Source: CAZBEA01 sp964490835 (GTDB taxonomy: Bacteria > Patescibacteriota > Microgenomatia > Levybacterales > GWA1-39-11). From it: a DNA stretch of 9,061 bases. The stretch is taken from the NCBI GenBank assembly GCA_964490835.1, contig CAZBEA010000041.1, positions 1 through 9,061 on the forward strand, read 5' to 3'. Shown piece by piece: positions 1-6,830 of this stretch (position 1 is the first letter of the stretch; each line of letters opens with the position of its first letter). A program made the position numbers and the translations under genes. The notes beneath the pieces were generated by a model, which saw only the letters and a program-made list of their open reading frames with translations, ran no database searches and was not told where the DNA came from.

Positions 1-1
1 A

Positions 2-73
2 GCTGATTTTCTTCTCCAACTTACAGACTTCTACAAGACGACGTATACGAGGTGGCGTGAAGTACGACCATAG
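2..73 (+). CDS. Possible 3' end of an unidentified gene, cut by the left edge
   Basis: Frame 2 is open from the window edge to a TAG at 71-73 and gives 23 residues, with a protein-like mix (LLQLTDFYKTTYTRWREV near the end). Frame 3 is also open for a similar length, so the reading frame is not certain. The fragment is too short to assign to a family. It would lie upstream of rpmG in the same direction, but rpmG has its own promoter starting about 20 bp after this stop. Confidence 0.3.
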   Translation, partial: ADFLLQLTDFYKTTYTRWREVRP

Positions 74-93
74 GTGATTTAGCCTATAGAGTC

Positions 94-122
94 TTGATAA
101 TTCACCCTTGATACTGTAAAAT
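94..122 (+). promoter_or_regulatory. Sigma70-type promoter of rpmG
   Basis: A -35 hexamer TTGATA (94-99) and a -10 hexamer TAAAAT (117-122) are separated by exactly 17 bp. The -10 ends 7 nt before the rpmG ATG at 130, so the predicted transcription start falls on or next to the start codon. No Shine-Dalgarno sequence lies in the gap. Confidence 0.7.
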
Positions 123-129
123 TATCTTC

Positions 130-303
130 ATGGCAAAAAAAGGTACACGAATTATTGTAGGACTCGCATGCAGCGTGTGTAAGTACCGTGGTTATATTAC
201 CGAAAAGAATAAGTTAAATACCCCTGAAAAGCTCGTACTCAAAAAATATTGTTCAAAGTGCAAGAAAACAACCGAGCACAAGCAGATAGACAAACTAAAG
301 TAA
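130..303 (+). CDS. rpmG: 50S ribosomal protein L33 (zinc-ribbon form)
   Basis: This 57-residue protein is a component of the large ribosomal subunit. It starts MAKKGTRIIVGLACSVCKYR and has the typical basic L33 sequence, including the Y-x-T-x-K-N core (residues 22-28) and a lysine-rich tail. Four cysteines in two CxxC pairs (C14/C17 and C41/C44) mark the zinc-binding form of L33, as opposed to the Cys-free paralogue used under zinc limitation in some bacteria. Length is normal for the family. In many bacteria rpmG sits next to secE-nusG or a tRNA; here the downstream neighbour is an unrelated convergent gene 17 bp away. The start is fixed by the family N-terminus and a well-placed promoter, giving a probable leaderless mRNA. 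Identification is secure from motifs alone. Confidence 0.95.
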   Translation: MAKKGTRIIVGLACSVCKYRGYITEKNKLNTPEKLVLKKYCSKCKKTTEHKQIDKLK

Positions 304-320
304 CTCCGCCCCTCAAGCTT

Positions 321-1022
321 CTAATATTCGTATCTCTCAGGATTTTTTGGATTATACATACCGTGAGCGCGTCTCAGAAAAAGATGTGCATTGTGAATAA
401 GCCACGCATCCATGATCCCATACGCATACGATTTCATTTCTCTCTCATCGATTCTCAGTTCAGCAACATGCTCGAGCATCTTTCTGATTTCATTCTCTTC
501 GCGAACCATTTTTTTATAAAGTCTTGTGGAGTTGGTATCAACGGCTTGCATTAATTCAACCGTCATTGGGTCAGACCTACTTTTTTCAAGAAGTTGTGTA
601 AAATTCAATGGATGCAGCGGATCGCATGATACTCCAAGACGAGTGATCGAATCTTTCCATTCAGGATGTTTTCTTTCATCTGTCAGATCAGAAAAAGACA
701 TATATATATCGTCTCTTGTAAATTGATAACCATTTTTATTTTGATCCACCGCATGACACTCGGCAGCTGCAGTGAATGTTGCATATCCGGTTTCATAGAG
801 CACATCAAATTCAACAGTGCCCATTTTTTCCCGGATCCCGCTCATGTAGAGCATGTTTTGGTATAAAAGGGGATTATCTCGTTCCATTTCGAATCTCTGT
901 TCGAGTAAGGGATCCGGATTGGTGTCACGCATCATCCCCAGGGTTATGGCTCCAAACGACCAGGCGAGCGCATCTACACCTATGGGGAGTGCGAAGGTTT
1001 CTGACGTAATTCTATTTTCCAT
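321..1022 (-). CDS. Hypothetical protein, 233 aa, family not recognised
   Basis: I do not recognise this protein. It is soluble-looking, with no signal peptide and no clear membrane segment (residues 18-31 are only mildly hydrophobic), and mostly helical in character. A charged helical stretch (about 165-200) is followed by a His/Arg-rich end (H210, H213, H220). Residues 93-104 (DQNKNGYQFTRD) fit the spacing of acidic ligands in an EF-hand calcium loop (positions 1, 3, 5, 6 and 12), but the usual hydrophobic position 8 is Gln, so this may be chance. Its promoter is well formed and lies in the 47-bp gap behind the PAP2 gene, so it is probably transcribed alone as a leaderless mRNA. It ends with TAG, 17 bp from rpmG, converging on it. 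The plus-strand frames overlapping it show no family motifs. Confidence 0.75.
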   Translation of the reverse strand: MENRITSETFALPIGVDALAWSFGAITLGMMRDTNPDPLLEQRFEMERDNPLLYQNMLYMSGIREKMGTVEFDVLYETGYATFTAAAECHAVDQNKNGYQFTRDDIYMSFSDLTDERKHPEWKDSITRLGVSCDPLHPLNFTQLLEKSRSDPMTVELMQAVDTNSTRLYKKMVREENEIRKMLEHVAELRIDEREMKSYAYGIMDAWLIHNAHLFLRRAHGMYNPKNPERYEY

Positions 1023-1028
1023 CAGATC

Positions 1029-1056
1029 ATTATATAGCCAACATTCAAAGATTCAA
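1029..1056 (-). promoter_or_regulatory. Promoter of the 233-aa hypothetical gene
   Basis: On the minus strand there is a TTGAAT -35 (plus-strand 1051-1056), a 16-bp spacer and a perfect TATAAT -10 (1029-1034). Only 6 nt separate the -10 from the ATG at 1022, so the transcript should start at the start codon. The site lies between this gene and the upstream PAP2 gene, giving the hypothetical gene its own transcript. Confidence 0.7.
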
Positions 1057-1069
1057 TAGGGATATGGTC

Positions 1070-1789
1070 TCAGAGGAATACCAATGACATAAATGCAAAA
1101 GAAGCGCCAAGAAGTGCTCCACCGATAACATCGGTTGTCCAATGCTCGCCCAAAGATACTCGTGAAATAAGAACCAAAATTGTTAAAACTAACACCGCAC
1201 AGGCAATTCCAAGAGGAATGATTTCTGAAAGAATAAAAGTTCCTGCTTTTTGAAGGATCTGTGCTTCGTGTTTGAAGATTTTGTGTAACCATTCTTTTTT
1301 CAGTTTTAACTTTTTAGCCTGGAACAGAGTAACAACTAGAAGTATTACAAGAAAGATAATTCTGAGAGAATGTCCCGATGGGTATGATGCGTCGGTAAAA
1401 ACATGAAGACCCGGAAATTCACCGAATTGGGCTCTTAAAAACATTCTTGGGGGACCTGGCTGTTCAAGAATAGTTTTACCGATCAGTTCAATTACATGTG
1501 CGATTCCGAAAAGACCGATCGTTATTATTCCACCTAGTATTTTTCTTTTAAAAATGAGAAAAACGATAAGATATACGATCATCCATTCAAAACGTCCGAC
1601 AACTGATAAGGTTGAAAAGAATCCATCGAACCTGAGCGGTATATCGTCTTGGAGTCTGACTGTCGTATTAAAATCAAACTGTCTGAGTAAATCGGCGCGA
1701 ACCATAAGAGTTACTATGATAAATCCTATGAAAAAGATAGCTGAGAGGGCAATGTATATTTTTTTTGAATGCTTTGTAATTTTTTCCAT
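1070..1789 (-). CDS. PAP2-superfamily membrane phosphatase
   Basis: This 239-aa protein is a probable integral-membrane lipid phosphatase or diphosphatase of the PAP2 (phosphatidic acid phosphatase type 2) superfamily. These enzymes remove phosphate from lipid carriers such as undecaprenyl pyrophosphate, or from phospholipids, at the outer face of the membrane. About six hydrophobic segments are visible (roughly 11-30, 68-80, 86-104, 142-157, 187-208, 221-238). The motifs are in order: motif 1 K105-x6-G-P (residues 105-113), motif 2 P-S-G-H (137-140) and motif 3 S-R-x5-H-x3-D (209-220). H140, H216 and D220 are the expected nucleophile/acid-base residues. Motif 1 normally ends R-P, but here the Arg is Gly (G112), with R115 just after it. 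It ends with TGA. It is divergent from the CYTH-kinase gene. The substrate cannot be read from the sequence; undecaprenyl-PP recycling is a reasonable guess. Confidence 0.88.
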   Translation of the reverse strand: MEKITKHSKKIYIALSAIFFIGFIIVTLMVRADLLRQFDFNTTVRLQDDIPLRFDGFFSTLSVVGRFEWMIVYLIVFLIFKRKILGGIITIGLFGIAHVIELIGKTILEQPGPPRMFLRAQFGEFPGLHVFTDASYPSGHSLRIIFLVILLVVTLFQAKKLKLKKEWLHKIFKHEAQILQKAGTFILSEIIPLGIACAVLVLTILVLISRVSLGEHWTTDVIGGALLGASFAFMSLVFL

Positions 1790-1800
1790 GGCAAGTTACT

Positions 1801-1830
1801 AGTATAAACGATTTGTGACTTTTTGCTCAA
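1801..1830 (-). promoter_or_regulatory. Promoter of the PAP2 gene
   Basis: On the minus strand, TTGAGC (plus-strand 1825-1830) and TATACT (1801-1806) are 18 bp apart. The -10 ends 11 nt before the ATG at 1789, predicting a leader of at most a few bases. It overlaps the opposite-strand promoter of the CYTH-kinase gene. Confidence 0.55.
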
Positions 1831-1846
1831 ATTTTGGTACTATACA
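1813..1846 (+). promoter_or_regulatory. Promoter of the CYTH-kinase-CYTH gene
   Basis: An extended -10 element, TG at 1835-1836 then TACTAT at 1838-1843, lies just before the ATG at 1855. An overlapping TATACA (1841-1846) is an alternative -10 ending 8 nt before the ATG. A possible -35, TTGTGA (1813-1818), is 19 bp from TACTAT. There is no Shine-Dalgarno sequence. The two divergent promoters share about 30 bp of DNA, so they may compete or be co-regulated. Confidence 0.55.
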
Positions 1847-1854
1847 CTTCAAAT

Positions 1855-3588
1855 ATGTCCTCAGTAAAAGAATTAGAAGGACTGCCTCATGAGCCACGGG
1901 AAATCGAGCGTAAATTTTTACTTGACCAATTTCCTCTTAATCTTGAACATTCCCCCTACGATTATATTGAGCAGGGGTACTTACATGTCGATGATGAAGA
2001 AATTCGAGTAAGAAGAATTACCGACATGGAAGGAAACCATAGTCATATATTGACAAGAAAAACTGGAACAGGGCTTGTGAGAGGTGAATACGAAGCAGAA
2101 ATATCACAAGAGGCATTCGATATTCTGTGGCCTACAACCGAAGGAAGAAGAGTCGTAAAGAAAAGGTACTCCGGTTTTGAAGCGGGCGTGTCGGTTTCGA
2201 TTGACCGATATGAAGGGGTTCACGACGGACTTGTTGTGGTTGAGGTGGAATTTAAGTCAGAAGACGAAGCTTCCCAATTTCAGCAGCCGTTTTGGACAAA
2301 AGAGGAAATTACCGGTCGAAAAGGTTATTCGAATAAAGATTTGGCATGCAACGGACTTCCAAAAGTCGAAGTTGTACCCGATCTTTCAGAGACTGAGGAA
2401 AAAGTGCGTTTGAGAGGAGAGAAAATGAATGCCGTGATCGATAGACTAAGGGACATTGATACTCGTGTTCAAGCAAGTCGTCCGGTTCTGGTTGGAGTCG
2501 GGGGGAGGACAAGCGCAGGTAAAACAACAGCTTTTATTTCAAGGGTTCAGGAGGAATTTCCCGGACGGGTTGCGGTCATCTCAACCGATGATTTTGCCAG
2601 GGGTACGGAATTTGTCGAACAAGAAACGGTTGAGGGGAGAGAAGTTAATTATGACCATCCACGATATTATGATACGCACCGTGCAAGAGGAATCCTTGAT
2701 TCTCTCCGCGATGGCACACGAGAAGTACAGTTACCTGTTTTTAACCTTAAGAAAGGAAAAGGAGAACCTGATGGAGAAAGAGAATTTTCTGCAAGAGACA
2801 TCATAGTTGTTGAAGGGTTATATGCGTTGTCGGATGATTTAAGAGATATATATGATTTAACAGCTTTTGTTGATATTAGTCTCCATGGAAGTGTTATGAG
2901 AAGACTTTTGCGGGATATTCATAGGACAAATATGACTCCCGATGAAATTCTGACGTATTATTTTCAGGTAGTTGAGCCAATGTACCAATCGTATATAAAG
3001 TCTTCCCGGAATGCTGCGGATTTTGTGATAGAAAATGAATACAATCCTGACACCGAGTCAGCAAAGACAGGCGTAACTGAACACCAGGTGAAGTTTAGGG
3101 GAAAGCCAAATAATATAAAGTTCCAGCAAAGCGGAGGACAAATTTTAGGAAGTACGATCCAGGAAGATCAGTATTTTGCATTTGACAGACATTTGACGGA
3201 TACCGGAGAAGCGTTACGAATCCGAAAAGAGGGTGGAAAATATACACTTGCATACAAAGGACCCATTGTAAGGGGAAGTGACTTTAGAACCCGAAATAAA
3301 TTTGAGGTGCGACTTTCCGAAGAAGATGCAGAGCTCATTATGAATGCATCGGGGGAGGTCTTTAAAAAAATCGTAAAAGATCGTGAATTTAGATTTATCG
3401 ATGGGGTGATGGTAATGGTTGACCAAGTAACGAAAATTGAGGGAGGGGAGGAAATTTCACTTGGAGAATTCGTTGAATTCCATCTCCCAAACCCATCGGA
3501 AGATTCCCATAAAAAAGTGGAAGATATATGTAACAGAATTGGAATTGATCCTGCTTCCCATATAGCGCAATCGTACTTTGAAATGTAA
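1855..3588 (+). CDS. CYTH - uridine-kinase-like P-loop kinase - CYTH fusion protein
   Basis: This 577-aa cytosolic protein has three domains. Residues ~12-170 are a CYTH (triphosphate tunnel) domain: E16-x-E18-x-K20, R51/R53/R54, R68-K69, E78-x-E80-x-E82, D117/R118, E130-x-E132 and a G-Y-S-N element (157-160). CYTH enzymes bind triphosphates through these residues with divalent metal, for example as inorganic or thiamine triphosphatases. Residues ~205-400 are a uridine-kinase-like P-loop domain: Walker A G217-x4-G-K223-T, D245-D-F, N265-Y-D-H-P, E320-G and a lid with R349/R350/R353-D354. Residues ~405-575 are a second, CyaB-like CYTH domain with L454-R-I-R, K468, D523 and G537-E-F. Its acidic motifs are degenerate: the first reads E409-x-Q-x-K413 and the triad reads K482-x-E-x-R486. 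I chose ATG 1855 over an in-frame TTG at 1834, because the promoter -10 lies between them and the CYTH domain begins soon after. Plant TTM1/TTM2 combine a kinase domain with one CYTH domain; the two-CYTH layout is less familiar to me. The real substrate is unknown. Confidence 0.92.
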   Translation: MSSVKELEGLPHEPREIERKFLLDQFPLNLEHSPYDYIEQGYLHVDDEEIRVRRITDMEGNHSHILTRKTGTGLVRGEYEAEISQEAFDILWPTTEGRRVVKKRYSGFEAGVSVSIDRYEGVHDGLVVVEVEFKSEDEASQFQQPFWTKEEITGRKGYSNKDLACNGLPKVEVVPDLSETEEKVRLRGEKMNAVIDRLRDIDTRVQASRPVLVGVGGRTSAGKTTAFISRVQEEFPGRVAVISTDDFARGTEFVEQETVEGREVNYDHPRYYDTHRARGILDSLRDGTREVQLPVFNLKKGKGEPDGEREFSARDIIVVEGLYALSDDLRDIYDLTAFVDISLHGSVMRRLLRDIHRTNMTPDEILTYYFQVVEPMYQSYIKSSRNAADFVIENEYNPDTESAKTGVTEHQVKFRGKPNNIKFQQSGGQILGSTIQEDQYFAFDRHLTDTGEALRIRKEGGKYTLAYKGPIVRGSDFRTRNKFEVRLSEEDAELIMNASGEVFKKIVKDREFRFIDGVMVMVDQVTKIEGGEEISLGEFVEFHLPNPSEDSHKKVEDICNRIGIDPASHIAQSYFEM

Positions 3589-3595
3589 AGGTGCA

Positions 3596-3625
3596 TGGAC
3601 ATGGATTTTGGGAAAAATATATACT
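3596..3625 (+). promoter_or_regulatory. Promoter of the GT-C/TPR glycosyltransferase gene
   Basis: TGGACA (3596-3601; one mismatch to TTGACA) and TATACT (3620-3625) are 18 bp apart. The -10 ends 8 nt before the ATG at 3634, and there is no Shine-Dalgarno sequence. The site lies in the 45-bp gap behind the CYTH-kinase gene, so the two same-direction genes need not be one operon. Confidence 0.6.
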
Positions 3626-3633
3626 AATTCTAT

Positions 3634-5397
3634 ATGTCCGAGCATAAAGCGAAAGAATTACAAAAGGGATTAGGGTTTAAAAAAACGATTCTTGAATTCT
3701 TTCAAAGAAAATCATCATCATCTTTTCTGGTTCCATTTTTTGTAATTTCTATGCTTATTTTATTGGTGTATGCAAATGCGTTTGGAAACGATTTTGTATG
3801 GGACGATGTCGATTCTATAAAGGATTCACCGATTTTACATTCAATTGATAATCTTCCAAAGATATGGTCTGAGTCGATGAATCTTATTTATCGGCCACTG
3901 GTATATTCCACATATACTTTTATTTATGAGCTTTTTGGGGGTAAACCATTCTTCTTTCACGCATACAATATCTTTATTCATATATCCGTCTCATTTCTGG
4001 TTTTTGTGTTATTCCGAAAGTTTTTTGATCAGAGAATTGCGCTTCTTATAACACTGCTTTTTTCAGTACATCCGGTAAATGTAGAGGCAGTCACTTGGGT
4101 ATCTGCATACTCCGAACTTTCGTACGTATTGTTTGGGATCATCTCATTGTTGTTTGTTGTTCGATTCGCAGAAGAAAAAAAATCATTTCTTTCTCTGATC
4201 ATGTCCTCGGTTTTTCTTTTCTTGGGATTTCTTTCAAAGGAATCAACTCTTATTTTTTCGCTACTGTCGGTTTTGTATCTTTTTCTTTTTGTCAGGAAGA
4301 AGACATTGTGGGGGGTTGTTGCGATGGGAATTCCGACAGTATTGTATTTTTACATCCGTTTTTTTGTAATTCAGGGGGTCTTTTATTCTCAGTATGAAAA
4401 ATTTATAGTCCCCATCCAAAATGTACAGCTTTTTGACCGAATACTTCATATTCCTTCGATACTGTGGTTTTATATAAAAACATTCTTTTTTCCGGTCAGT
4501 CTTCATATCGAACAATATTGGGTGCATGAGAATTTCGGATTTGAAAATTTTATCCTGCCGCTTATTTTTGTCACTGTCTTTATAATCATTCTCGTTGCGA
4601 TAAGTTTGAAAGTCCGCAGGGTGAATTCGGATCTTTTTAAGCTATGCATTCTTTTCATTGGAGGACTTGCTCTCTGGGCTCTTATGCATATCCAAATTCT
4701 TCCGCTCACGATGACTGTTGCCGAGCGGTGGATGTACGGAGCTGGAATTTTTATTCTTGCAATTGTTGGGATAGTGCTTACAGCGTTGGAAAAGAATTCA
4801 TATTTCAAAACAGTCGTGATATTTCTCTTGATGCTGTTAATTCTTTTATCGGTCAGAACAATTATTCGTAATAAAGATTGGAAAAATAATATGACACTGT
4901 ATAGCCATGATTACGAAATTGATCCGAATTATGCATTAGCGAATAATTACGGCTCAGAGTTATTTAATGCGGGGCGTCGTGAGGAGGCGATTGTATATCT
5001 TGAAGAATCAATACAGCTCAAGCCAGACTGGTGGAGAAATTGGACAAATAGGGGGGTGTATTTTGAACAAAAGGGTGAGATCGAAAAGGCGGTAATAAGT
5101 TATGAAAGATCTATAGAAAATAACCCAGGATATATTATTCCGTATATTCGTCTCGGGTCTATATATTTATTCTCACAAGACTTAAATACCGCAGAGGAGT
5201 ATATAACCAGAGGTCTTTCATACTCGCCGAATAATATTGATTTGCTGAAGGTTTATGCATTTATATTATACGGATCGAAGAAAAAAGATGAAGCGCTTCT
5301 CGTGATCAAAAAAGCATACCAACTTGATCCCAGTAGTACAAATAAAGAATTATTACGCGCAATTTTTCACGGAGAAAAAATCCAAATTAATAAGTAG
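3634..5397 (+). CDS. TMTC-like GT-C glycosyltransferase with C-terminal TPRs
   Basis: This 587-aa polytopic membrane protein resembles the TMTC / O-mannosyltransferase group. These GT-C enzymes take a sugar from a polyprenyl-phosphate carrier and attach it to exported proteins or glycans. After a short cytosolic N-terminus, the first membrane segment (~31-49) is followed by the extracytoplasmic F-x-W-D57-D58 motif, the likely catalytic acidic site. R87-P88, H146-P147 with E151 and W155, and A363-E-R-W-M-Y (to 368) are further group signatures. About ten hydrophobic segments run to ~residue 410. Residues ~431-566 are four TPRs in exact 34-residue register, with repeat-ending prolines at P464, P498, P532 and P566; these normally bind protein partners. 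Length and order match TMTC-type proteins. The 3' end overlaps convergent rnhB by 11 bp. The sugar and acceptor are not known; mannose is inferred from the family name only. Confidence 0.85.
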   Translation: MSEHKAKELQKGLGFKKTILEFFQRKSSSSFLVPFFVISMLILLVYANAFGNDFVWDDVDSIKDSPILHSIDNLPKIWSESMNLIYRPLVYSTYTFIYELFGGKPFFFHAYNIFIHISVSFLVFVLFRKFFDQRIALLITLLFSVHPVNVEAVTWVSAYSELSYVLFGIISLLFVVRFAEEKKSFLSLIMSSVFLFLGFLSKESTLIFSLLSVLYLFLFVRKKTLWGVVAMGIPTVLYFYIRFFVIQGVFYSQYEKFIVPIQNVQLFDRILHIPSILWFYIKTFFFPVSLHIEQYWVHENFGFENFILPLIFVTVFIIILVAISLKVRRVNSDLFKLCILFIGGLALWALMHIQILPLTMTVAERWMYGAGIFILAIVGIVLTALEKNSYFKTVVIFLLMLLILLSVRTIIRNKDWKNNMTLYSHDYEIDPNYALANNYGSELFNAGRREEAIVYLEESIQLKPDWWRNWTNRGVYFEQKGEIEKAVISYERSIENNPGYIIPYIRLGSIYLFSQDLNTAEEYITRGLSYSPNNIDLLKVYAFILYGSKKKDEALLVIKKAYQLDPSSTNKELLRAIFHGEKIQINK

Positions 5398-6046
5398 CAG
5401 AGGATATTGTTGACTGTATAAAATCATACCTGTGGTGGGGTGTCGGACCTGATTCAATTAATTTTTTTCTGTGAAAGAGGGTACCGTAGCCTTTATTTTT
5501 CTCCCATTCGTAACCTGGGTATAAAGTTGATAATTCAATCATATGTTGATCTCGCGCTACTTTTGCCAGAATTGAGGCTGCTGCGATTGTGATACTGAGG
5601 CGATCGCCTCTTACGAGTGGAGTTTGGTTCGGAAATTCATTGCGATCTATCTCGAATGCATCCGTGAGTATATGGAATTCTGCCTGAGGATCTTTTAATT
5701 TGGATATTGCTCTTCGGGAAGCATATTCCATCCCAATTTTTCCCGCTCTTCCTACACCGATTTTGTTGATATCCTCGACCGAGATACTAGCAATATGATA
5801 CGAAAGAGCTATTTTCTTTATAAATTCAGCAAGAGTCTGCCGCCGGTTAGATGATAACAATTTAGAATCATTTATTTTATTTTGTTTTATCTCATGAATT
5901 AAATCTTCTTGCATATTATTAGGAAAAATTACTGCTCCGACATACAGTGGTCCGGCAAATGCACCACGGCCTACTTCGTCGGTGCCGACAACAAAGTAGC
6001 CGTTTTTCCAGTGAGTCAATTCGTGGGAAAAGTCAGGAAATGTCAT
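5387..6046 (-). CDS. rnhB: Ribonuclease HII
   Basis: This 219-aa enzyme cuts the RNA strand of RNA/DNA hybrids and starts removal of single ribonucleotides misincorporated in DNA; it is cytosolic and metal dependent. Family motifs are complete: G21-T-D23-E24-V-G-R-G, D60-S-K-L (residues 60-63), T128-D129-A, G147-D148, the A-A-A-S-I-L-A-K-V-x-R-D block (155-166), and the C-terminal Y176-P-G-Y, G-Y-G-T and H-R elements (to 206). D23, E24, D129 and D148 are the four expected catalytic acidic residues. Length is typical of bacterial RNase HII. It is divergent from the first tandem paralogue gene and overlaps the glycosyltransferase gene tail to tail by 11 bp, with no room for a terminator between them. 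Confidence 0.96.
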   Translation of the reverse strand: MTFPDFSHELTHWKNGYFVVGTDEVGRGAFAGPLYVGAVIFPNNMQEDLIHEIKQNKINDSKLLSSNRRQTLAEFIKKIALSYHIASISVEDINKIGVGRAGKIGMEYASRRAISKLKDPQAEFHILTDAFEIDRNEFPNQTPLVRGDRLSITIAAASILAKVARDQHMIELSTLYPGYEWEKNKGYGTLFHRKKLIESGPTPHHRYDFIQSTISSATY

Positions 6047-6057
6047 GATTTTTAACC

Positions 6058-6063
6058 AATATA
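6058..6063 (-). promoter_or_regulatory. Probable -10 element of rnhB
   Basis: On the minus strand TATATT (plus-strand AATATA, 6058-6063) lies 11 nt before the ATG at 6046. TATACT at 6063-6068 is an overlapping alternative. No good -35 is visible, so the exact site is uncertain. The whole divergent gap is only 34 bp. Confidence 0.4.
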
Positions 6064-6066
6064 GTA

Positions 6067-6072
6067 TATAAT
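6067..6072 (+). promoter_or_regulatory. -10 element of the first tandem paralogue
   Basis: A perfect TATAAT ends 8 nt before the ATG at 6081, predicting a leaderless transcript. No convincing -35 is seen; the expected position lies inside the start of rnhB. It is interleaved with the rnhB -10 on the other strand. Confidence 0.6.
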
Positions 6073-6080
6073 ACCTTCCA

Positions 6081-6752
6081 ATGTCTATAGAATTACCACA
6101 ATTTGGGGGCTCTAAAAGAGCCTTGTTCGAGTACCACCCCGTGCAAGAAAGAGGCGTGGTAAGATCATTAGGAAGCGTTGCAGAAGCTATCGTGAGAGAC
6201 GCAAAACATAATCTTGTTGTATATGAAGAAAGCAGGTACGACAGGGAGCGAAATAAAATGGGAAAGAAGGGATTTTGGGATGGTTTTTGGGATGAAGCAG
6301 GAAGCGATTATGCAGCGTTACAACTAGGGGTAGCAATACAAAGTCTTGAGAATAGTATCATAGATGGTGGTTTTGATTTTACAAATCACATCACTGTTTT
6401 CAACGAAGCGGTGACCGGAATTTGGGAATTGAAAAGGAAAAGAATTCCGGAAGGTGTATACAAGCCGATAACGGCAGGCAAAATTAGAGAAATGGCCAGT
6501 GCCGCAAAAGAAGACCCAACATTTAGTATATTTTTTGGTTCGAAAAGAAATTTATTGCCGCGCAAATTACGTGCTTTTTTACACACGACCCAGGTAATGC
6601 CAGAAATTTATAAAATCTTACCTCTTTACAAAGAATATGCAGAAGGGGTACTTATGCCCTATGAGCAAACAGATCAAAAAGCAAAAGAACACGGTTTAGT
6701 ATTGGACTACTTTGATGATTTGATCGCTCGTCTCGATAGTCGCAATAAATAA
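6081..6752 (+). CDS. Hypothetical protein, tandem paralogue copy 1 (223 aa)
   Basis: The family is not recognised. The protein is soluble-looking and mostly helical, with no signal peptide or membrane segment. It is clearly related to the product of the next gene. Shared blocks in order are R28-S-L with S51-R-x-D-R, a central L82-G-x(6)-E90-x-S-I-x-x-G stretch ending near N108-E, the most conserved block E144-D-P-T-F-x-x-F-F (144-152), and a C-terminal P174-x(7)-P181-x-Y-K block ending near P193. Copy 1 has a W/G-rich insert-like stretch around 61-75. No catalytic motif is evident. It lies 78 bp before copy 2, in the same direction, each copy with its own promoter, so this is a duplicated gene pair more than a simple operon. 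Confidence 0.8.
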   Translation: MSIELPQFGGSKRALFEYHPVQERGVVRSLGSVAEAIVRDAKHNLVVYEESRYDRERNKMGKKGFWDGFWDEAGSDYAALQLGVAIQSLENSIIDGGFDFTNHITVFNEAVTGIWELKRKRIPEGVYKPITAGKIREMASAAKEDPTFSIFFGSKRNLLPRKLRAFLHTTQVMPEIYKILPLYKEYAEGVLMPYEQTDQKAKEHGLVLDYFDDLIARLDSRNK

Positions 6753-6795
6753 CCTTATCCTCATTTCTGCCTCGGTGTTCAGATTTTTTGAATCG

Positions 6796-6824
6796 TTGTA
6801 AAAGACTCCAGCGCGTTCTATAAT
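6796..6824 (+). promoter_or_regulatory. Promoter of the second tandem paralogue
   Basis: TTGTAA (6796-6801) and a perfect TATAAT (6819-6824) are 17 bp apart. Only 6 nt separate the -10 from the ATG at 6831, so the mRNA should start at the ATG. This is the best-formed promoter in the window. Confidence 0.75.
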
Positions 6825-6830
6825 TGGCAC

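Noticed and set aside
1..129. tRNA gene, as often found near rpmG
   Set aside because: No cloverleaf, no T-loop GTTCRA element and no matching acceptor stem could be found on either strand.
249..554. Plus-strand 101-aa open frame
   Set aside because: It starts inside rpmG in another frame and lies opposite the better supported minus-strand 233-aa gene; its sequence has no protein-like motifs.
1070..1072. UGA read as glycine (alternative code of some CPR lineages)
   Set aside because: Reading through this TGA would run the PAP2 protein past its normal end toward the next gene's promoter and start; the family length is right with UGA as stop, and no other gene has an in-frame TGA.
1834..1854. 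In-frame TTG start that would add seven residues to the CYTH fusion protein
   Set aside because: It overlaps the extended -10 element, so it would lie upstream of the transcription start; ATG 1855 fits the leaderless spacing of the other genes.
3168..3602. Minus-strand 144-aa open frame
   Set aside because: It is fully antisense to the second CYTH domain, which carries recognisable motifs; no promoter or family signature.
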